Source: Anaerolineales bacterium
GTDB lineage: Bacteria > Chloroflexota > Anaerolineae > Anaerolineales > Villigracilaceae
Assembly: GCA_025938055.1 (NCBI GenBank)
Contig: JAICQC010000120.1
Coordinates: forward strand, 1 to 11,053
Length of the DNA: 11,053 bases
Reading direction: 5' to 3'
Positions within the stretch are counted from its first letter, which is position 1. Each line of letters opens with the position of its first letter. Shown here in pieces: positions 7,135 to 11,053 of this stretch. Position numbers and translations under genes: made by a program. The notes under the pieces were generated by a model. That model ran no database searches and had not been told where the DNA came from. It worked only from the letters and a program-made list of their open reading frames with translations.

Positions 7135-7809
7135 CTACAACTGCACCGCGTTCAACCATTCCGGCAACTGCTCGATCAGTTGCTGCATGATGCCGCGGGC
7201 GCGATCGTTAAAAATCTCGATGTTGTTATAAGCCTCGCCGCCATCTTCGCTGACCATGTCACTCACGCCACGCAGGATCAGCAGGCGCGCGTTGTTGCGC
7301 TGTGCTACCCACGCCAGCGCGGCTGATTCCCAGTCCGCGGCGATGGCACCCTGTGCTTTCAGAAAGGGAATCTTGGCGGGCGGCAGATCGCTGTCGGCGG
7401 AGGCAATCATCCCGCGGCGGGCAGAGTAAGGATAAGGTTCAGCCAGCCAGCTCAAGTCCAGAGTGGAGGCATAGTAAGAGACAATGTCCAGATCACCCAT
7501 CAATTCCACGATGTCGTACACATAGGTCTTCTCCACCAGGATCGTTTCGCCTTGCTGCACGACTCCTTCAAAACCGCCGCACGTCCCCAAATTGACGATC
7601 AGATCGGGCGAATATTTGTCGATCACATATTGCATCGAGCCCGCAGAGGAGATTTTCCCCCAGCCGCTATGGAAGAACGAGATGTGCTCATCCTGCAGGA
7701 CGATATCGAAACATTCCCCGAACGGGAAACGCCTGATCTTTGCGTCGGGGAACAAAGGCTTGACGGCATTCCATTCCGCGATGGCGGAGACAAGAACCAC
7801 AGTTTTCAT
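7135..7809 (-). CDS. MTA/SAH nucleosidase-like protein (nucleoside phosphorylase superfamily)
   Basis: The 224-residue protein follows the PNP/UDP-1 fold of 5'-methylthioadenosine/S-adenosylhomocysteine nucleosidase. E12 (SAIAEWNAV) matches the catalytic-water Glu. HSGWGK (47-52) matches the SGIGK loop, NLGTCGGFEG (73-82) the GSAGG nucleoside loop, DWESAAL (159-165) the (D)MExAA ribose-binding motif with E161, and RGVSDM (180-185) supplies the catalytic Asp D184. Known members cleave the glycosidic bond of MTA, SAH or related nucleosides such as aminodeoxyfutalosine. Here Trp replaces the usual Ile (W50) and Met (W160) near the substrate, so the exact substrate may differ. The start has GAGAGAG about nine bases upstream on the minus strand. 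The gene is divergent from the kinase gene, with overlapping promoters. Confidence 0.82.
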   Translation of the reverse strand: MKTVVLVSAIAEWNAVKPLFPDAKIRRFPFGECFDIVLQDEHISFFHSGWGKISSAGSMQYVIDKYSPDLIVNLGTCGGFEGVVQQGETILVEKTYVYDIVELMGDLDIVSYYASTLDLSWLAEPYPYSARRGMIASADSDLPPAKIPFLKAQGAIAADWESAALAWVAQRNNARLLILRGVSDMVSEDGGEAYNNIEIFNDRARGIMQQLIEQLPEWLNAVQL

Positions 7810-7849
7810 AATTAGACTCTCTCAAGGATTCGTTTTTGAAGCATTTCAA

Positions 7850-7855
7850 ATTATA
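7850..7855 (-). promoter_or_regulatory. -10 box (TATAAT) for the nucleosidase gene
   Basis: ATTATA on the plus strand reads TATAAT on the minus strand, about 40 bp before the ATG at 7809. The hexamer 17 bp upstream of it, TATACA (7878-7873), matches four of six -35 positions. Predicted start is near 7843, giving a leader of about 34 bases. Confidence 0.5.
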
Positions 7856-7874
7856 ACGGCTGGAGTTGGTGTTG

Positions 7875-7880
7875 TATAAT
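7875..7880 (+). promoter_or_regulatory. -10 box (TATAAT) for the kinase gene, leaderless start
   Basis: A perfect TATAAT is followed by six bases (TCTTTT) and then the ATG at 7887, exactly where transcription would begin. The mRNA would thus start at the initiation codon. The candidate -35 (TTATAA, 7851-7856, 18-bp spacer) is weak and overlaps the minus-strand -10 box. Confidence 0.55.
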
Positions 7881-7886
7881 TCTTTT

Positions 7887-10010
7887 ATGCCCGAGTGGAT
7901 CGGTAAAACGGTAGGCAAGGTGCGGATCGAGAGAGAAATTGCCAGGGGTGGAATGGCAGAGGTATATCTCGGCACTCATCTCACATTGGACCGCGCGGTG
8001 GCGGTCAAGGTCATGCATAACTATGTGGAAGCAGACCCTGACCTGCAATCACGCTTCGAACGCGAAGCCAAAGTGGTGGCGGGCTTGCGCCATCCCAACA
8101 TCGTTCAGATCTTCGATTACGACACCATTGAGGGACACCCCTACATTGTAATGGAATACCTGATGGGACCGTCGCTGGCTGTCTATCTGCGTGAATTACA
8201 CAAGCGCAACCAGCGATTGGAACCGATCCAGGTCGCCCGCCTGCTCATTACGATCTCCACAGCGCTGGATTACGCTCACGAACAAGGCGTCGTGCATCGG
8301 GATATCAAGCCGGGGAATATCATCCTGCACAACAAGTCTAGAAATGTTTCCATTGACCAGCATCTTACCGCCCGTACCGAACCAGTGATCACAGATTTTG
8401 GTCTTGTGCGCATTGCCCAGTCTTCCACACAAACGGCTTCAGGCGTGGTCAGTGGGACACCCGCCTATATGAGCCCGGAGCAGGCACAGGGCATCAAGGT
8501 AGACCACCGCACCGACATCTATTCGCTCGGCGTGGTGCTGTATGAAATGCTGGCGGGCCGCATCCCGTTTGATGCGGATACCTCCTGGTCGTTGATCTTT
8601 AAACATATCAATGAGCCGCCGCCCGCCGTTGAAGGGATTCAGCCTGCCGTGCAAAAGGTCATCGACCGGGCGCTCGCCAAGAAACCAGACGACCGTTATG
8701 AGAGCGCACGTGCACTGGCAGCCGATTATATGGAAGGCATCGGCTTGATCTCGGAAGCCAGCACACTCCGGTTTTCGCTTCCTCCTTCGCACACGACTAA
8801 ACCCGACACCCTTTCGAGGCACAGAGGGCAAGCCTCAGCACCGGCCTGGACTCGCTTTGCACCCGTTGCTATCCTCGGACTGATTGTGGTTGCGCTTGGC
8901 GTGTTTGCAGCGCCACGACTGCTCGCTCTCAACCAACCCACCCAGGTCCCAACCGGACTTCCAACATCGGCAGAGCATGGAACAGAAATCCACAGCACTA
9001 CTCCGGCGTCTACTGAACAGAACGTCGCCGCTCCCGTCGATCTGGTGGAGCCGGTCGGGCTGCTGCGCTTCCAGGATGGAACCGCGCCCGCCGACGCTGC
9101 GACTGTTTCGACCTCCTCCATGCCGCTGCCTCCCGAGGGAAATCAGTATGAGGTCTGGCTGATTCAGGATGATGGAGAGCAGCGTATCAGCATTGGTCAA
9201 CTCGTCTTTGACGCAGAAAACAGAGGCTCCCTGAATTACGTGGATAGCGGCGGCAATAACCTTCTCGGCATCTATAGCGCGCTGGAAGTGACAGTGGAAC
9301 CGGATGACGGCAACCCAAACTCGTCGAACAATGTTGCCTTTTCTGTGCGGCTGCCAGAGACTGGGTTGATACACGTCCGGCATGTGCTGTATTCGTTTAG
9401 CGCCACGCCAAACCAGATCGGTTTTATCCGCGGGCTGGATGCCAACACGAGATTACTTACTGATCTCTCCGCGCGTTTGCTGACTTCTTTCGAAACCGGC
9501 AACGATGTGGACGTCCTTCTACAGGCAGAGAGTATGATCAGCCTGATCGTCGGCAACCAAAGCCCGGATTACAAAGACTGGAATTTCACCGGCATCATCG
9601 ATGATCCCGGTGATGGCTATGGACTGCTCTTGAACGGCGACCAGCTTGGCTACGTTCAGGGAACGTTTACGCACGCGGACCTGGCGCTCACCTCCCCGGA
9701 CGCGACCGAGAACATGGTGACCCACGGTAATCATGTGAAGGCTTCCGTATCGAACGTCGGCGACTGGGCTGCACAGCTGCGCATACAATTGATCTCCATT
9801 CTCGAGAATCCTTCGAACCCTGATCGAGAGGCAGTGATCCGTCAGGCGGTTGCAATGGCAAACCAGATCCGCACCGGGCTGGACGTGAACGGTAACGAGA
9901 ATATCGAACCGATCCCCGGCGAGGGCGGCGCGGTGACCGCCTATGATCATTCCTACTACATGGCAGACATGCTCATCCCTCCAGCTGGGAATCCCACTCC
10001 AATCCCTTAA
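7887..10010 (+). CDS. Membrane Ser/Thr protein kinase with RskA-like extracytoplasmic domain
   Basis: The 707-residue protein opens with a Hanks-type kinase domain (about 11-275): glycine loop ARGGMAEVYLG (19-29), VAVK with K41, alpha-C E60, HRDIKPGN (H137-N144, catalytic D139), DFG (D170-G172) and SGTPAYMSPEQA. The first Gly of the usual GxGxxG is Ala. A juxtamembrane linker leads to one membrane helix (about 324-343), placing the rest outside the cell. Residues about 390-505 resemble the C-terminal domain of anti-sigma factor RskA (YEVWLI 421-426, EPDDGNP 471-477). The final 200 residues are an unassigned domain with His-rich segments and a DxNxN loop at D666. The protein probably senses an outside signal and phosphorylates cytoplasmic targets, as in PknB-type kinases. 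The in-frame TTG at 7866 is rejected as start because the -10 box lies after it, and MPEWIGK is a typical kinase N terminus. Confidence 0.9.
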   Translation: MPEWIGKTVGKVRIEREIARGGMAEVYLGTHLTLDRAVAVKVMHNYVEADPDLQSRFEREAKVVAGLRHPNIVQIFDYDTIEGHPYIVMEYLMGPSLAVYLRELHKRNQRLEPIQVARLLITISTALDYAHEQGVVHRDIKPGNIILHNKSRNVSIDQHLTARTEPVITDFGLVRIAQSSTQTASGVVSGTPAYMSPEQAQGIKVDHRTDIYSLGVVLYEMLAGRIPFDADTSWSLIFKHINEPPPAVEGIQPAVQKVIDRALAKKPDDRYESARALAADYMEGIGLISEASTLRFSLPPSHTTKPDTLSRHRGQASAPAWTRFAPVAILGLIVVALGVFAAPRLLALNQPTQVPTGLPTSAEHGTEIHSTTPASTEQNVAAPVDLVEPVGLLRFQDGTAPADAATVSTSSMPLPPEGNQYEVWLIQDDGEQRISIGQLVFDAENRGSLNYVDSGGNNLLGIYSALEVTVEPDDGNPNSSNNVAFSVRLPETGLIHVRHVLYSFSATPNQIGFIRGLDANTRLLTDLSARLLTSFETGNDVDVLLQAESMISLIVGNQSPDYKDWNFTGIIDDPGDGYGLLLNGDQLGYVQGTFTHADLALTSPDATENMVTHGNHVKASVSNVGDWAAQLRIQLISILENPSNPDREAVIRQAVAMANQIRTGLDVNGNENIEPIPGEGGAVTAYDHSYYMADMLIPPAGNPTPIP

Positions 10011-10041
10011 AAGCCCTATTAAGCCGCATCCCCCCAGTGGG

Positions 10042-10047
10042 TATAAT
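10042..10047 (+). promoter_or_regulatory. -10 box (TATAAT) for the endonuclease III gene
   Basis: A perfect TATAAT lies in the 77-bp gap after the kinase gene, with a weak -35 (TTAAGC, 10019-10024) 17 bp upstream. Predicted start is near 10054, giving a 34-base leader. It shows that the gene has its own promoter and that a GTG at 10037 cannot be the start on this transcript. Confidence 0.5.
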
Positions 10048-10074
10048 AGACGTATCCTTCTCCATTTCTAGAGT

Positions 10075-10079
10075 GGAGG
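10075..10079 (+). promoter_or_regulatory. Ribosome-binding site GGAGG that sets a TTG start
   Basis: GGAGG lies eight bases before TTG at 10088, the only initiation codon in frame at a proper distance. It decides the start of the endonuclease III gene against the GTG at 10037 and the GTG at 10073, which overlaps the site. Confidence 0.7.
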
Positions 10080-10087
10080 CTCAACCT

Positions 10088-10753
10088 TTGGAAAAGAAAC
10101 CCTTTGACATTGGCGTGGCGGTACGCCGCATTCGAAAAGCTGTCAAGCCCTGGCCCAAGGCAGCGCTCTTTGAATTGGCAGAGGATGGCTTCACGTCCAC
10201 ATTCGAACAGCTTGTGGCTTGCATCATTTCCATCCGTACGTACGATGAGGTGACGCTGCCGGTCTCGCGCAAACTCTTCGAGCGCGCCCGCACCCCGGCA
10301 GAAATGAGCAAGCTGACGTACGAAGAACTGGACGCGCTCATCAGCCCGAGCACGTTCCACGAGCGCAAGGCGAGTCAGATCCTTGCGATCGCGCAACAGG
10401 TGCTGGATGAGTATGGCGGAGAGGTTCCCTGTGACCCGGACGTCCTGATGTCCTTTTCAGGGGTGGGTCCCAAGTGCGCGCATCTCGTCCTGGGCATTGC
10501 CTGCGGCGAACCGTTCATCAGTGTGGACGTCCACGTCCACCGCGTGACCAATCGCTGGGGATATGTAAAGGCGTCCGCGCCGGAAAAGACCATGGTGGCG
10601 CTGGCAGAAAAACTCCCCCGCCGCTACTGGATCGAGATCAACCGTCTGCTTGTTCCATTCGGAAAACACATCTGCACCGGCAACCTTCCACACTGCTCCA
10701 CATGTCCCGTGCTGGAGATGTGCCAGCAGGTGGGAGTCAAAGCTCACCGTTAA
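10088..10753 (+). CDS. nth: Endonuclease III (DNA glycosylase/AP lyase, iron-sulfur)
   Basis: The 221-residue product (E. coli Nth has 211) removes oxidised pyrimidines from DNA and cuts the resulting abasic site in base excision repair. The helix-hairpin-helix motif is FSGVGPKCAHLVL, with catalytic Lys K129. The catalytic Asp is D147 in SVDVHVHRV. The C terminus carries the [4Fe-4S] loop C196-x6-C203-x2-C206-x5-C212, with exact spacing. Some sequences deviate from classic Nth (SGVGPKCA for LPGVGRKTA, VDVHV for VDTHV), so the protein may belong to an Nth subfamily, but all catalytic and cluster residues are present. The start is a TTG with GGAGG upstream, and the gene has its own TATAAT. No clear terminator follows. 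Confidence 0.9.
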   Translation: MEKKPFDIGVAVRRIRKAVKPWPKAALFELAEDGFTSTFEQLVACIISIRTYDEVTLPVSRKLFERARTPAEMSKLTYEELDALISPSTFHERKASQILAIAQQVLDEYGGEVPCDPDVLMSFSGVGPKCAHLVLGIACGEPFISVDVHVHRVTNRWGYVKASAPEKTMVALAEKLPRRYWIEINRLLVPFGKHICTGNLPHCSTCPVLEMCQQVGVKAHR

Positions 10754-10788
10754 TATCGTAAAAATACCACTCTGCAGTTTAAAATGAC

Positions 10789-10804
10789 ATCCTTTCGAAA
10801 GGAT
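10789..10804. promoter_or_regulatory. 16-bp perfect palindrome, candidate operator
   Basis: ATCCTTTCGAAAGGAT is fully self-complementary and lies 13 bp before the thioesterase ATG. A TAAAAT hexamer at 10780-10785 could be a -10 box, which would put the transcription start inside the palindrome, as expected for a repressor site. As RNA it could also form a 6-bp hairpin with a TCGA loop, but no T run follows, so a terminator is less likely. Confidence 0.35.
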
Positions 10805-10816
10805 ACTTTCACCTCT

Positions 10817-11053
10817 ATGCAACCACATAGCGACACGCGCAAACGCCAGCCCAACTCGCATTACTGCTTTATCTGTGGGATGGAAAATCCCGTTGGCTTG
10901 CACTTACATATTTATGAGACGGCACCTGGCGAAGTGGAGTCGACGTATTTTGCGCCAGATCATTTCCAGGGCTATCCCGGCGTGCTGCACGGCGGTATTG
11001 TCGCGGCGATCATCGACGAAATCTCCGGTCGTGCTCACATGGGAAGCGACCCG
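10817..11053 (+). CDS. PaaI-like hotdog thioesterase, 3' partial
   Basis: The ATG at 10817 opens a frame that stays open to the window end (79 codons). The product begins MQPHSDTRKRQPNSHYCFIC and has CFICGMENPVGLHLHI (17-32), the Cys-x2-Cys/NP-x-GL entry common in PaaI-family hotdog proteins. It then has GYPGVLHGGIVAAIIDEISG (54-73), whose HGG and Asp-Glu pair match the active-site segment of these acyl-CoA thioesterases. The acyl-CoA substrate is unknown. AAGGA (10799-10803) is 13 bases from the ATG, rather far for a ribosome-binding site. The gene lies 63 bp after nth on the same strand, behind a palindromic candidate operator. The rest of the gene is beyond the window. Confidence 0.82.
   Translation, partial: MQPHSDTRKRQPNSHYCFICGMENPVGLHLHIYETAPGEVESTYFAPDHFQGYPGVLHGGIVAAIIDEISGRAHMGSDP

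Noticed and set aside
7866..7886. TTG at 7866 as the kinase start
   Set aside because: The -10 box TATAAT lies after it, it has no ribosome-binding site, and the ATG at 7887 gives a typical kinase N terminus.
10037..10039. GTG at 10037 as the endonuclease III start
   Set aside because: It lies upstream of the -10 box and has no ribosome-binding site; TTG 10088 has GGAGG at a good distance.
10523..10540. Palindrome GTGGACGTCCAC with a partial repeat inside nth
   Set aside because: It encodes the conserved SVDVHVHRV active-site segment; the symmetry follows from the codons for VDVHVH.
10457..10903. Minus-strand open frame of 148 codons across the nth/thioesterase junction
   Set aside because: It opposes clear nth and thioesterase coding sequence and shows no domain; a codon-bias shadow.

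Overview
The window is about 11 kb of gene-dense bacterial DNA with moderately high GC: eight complete or nearly complete protein genes, plus one cut at the right edge. The mix suggests an environmental member of the Chloroflexota, probably Anaerolineae-like. It includes a DUF2652 cyclase-like protein next to a transporter-HEAT-cNMP fusion, a Hanks-type kinase with an RskA-like outer domain, a DUF892 ferritin-like protein, HdeD, and an Nth-type endonuclease III. This placement rests on family content alone and is tentative. I see no RNA gene, insertion sequence, CRISPR array or phage gene, and no gene-free stretch longer than about 105 bp.

Region 1 (1-4081, + strand) is a two-gene operon. A DUF2652/SRPBCC protein (5' end outside the window) is translationally coupled by an ATGA overlap to a 1003-residue protein. 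That protein has an NTT/MFS-like membrane domain, a HEAT-repeat array and a C-terminal cyclic-nucleotide-binding domain. The first protein keeps several marks of class III nucleotide cyclases, and the second has an intact phosphate-binding cassette. The pair therefore looks like a cyclic-nucleotide (or related nucleotide) signalling module attached to a membrane transporter. A strong hairpin terminator closes it.

Region 2 (4098-6573, - strand) reads, in transcription order, an MFS exporter-like protein, then after 103 bp a DUF892/YciE ferritin-like protein, and 39 bp later an HdeD-family membrane protein. The last two form a probable stress operon.

Region 3 (6574-7886) holds a GNAT acetyltransferase (+) and an MTA/SAH-nucleosidase-like enzyme (-), which converge. 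Both flanking divergent junctions carry perfect TATAAT hexamers in symmetric or overlapping arrangement. At 6591-6598 one 8-bp palindrome gives a -10 box on both strands. At 7850-7880 two face-to-face promoters each place their -10 in the other's -35 zone.

Region 4 (7887-11053, + strand) holds a transmembrane Ser/Thr kinase that is probably translated from a leaderless mRNA, an endonuclease III whose true start is a TTG preceded by GGAGG, and the first 79 codons of a PaaI-like hotdog thioesterase cut by the window end.

The best candidate for an undescribed system is the cyclase-like/transporter-HEAT-cNMP pair in Region 1. The kinase ectodomain, with its unassigned C-terminal domain, is second.
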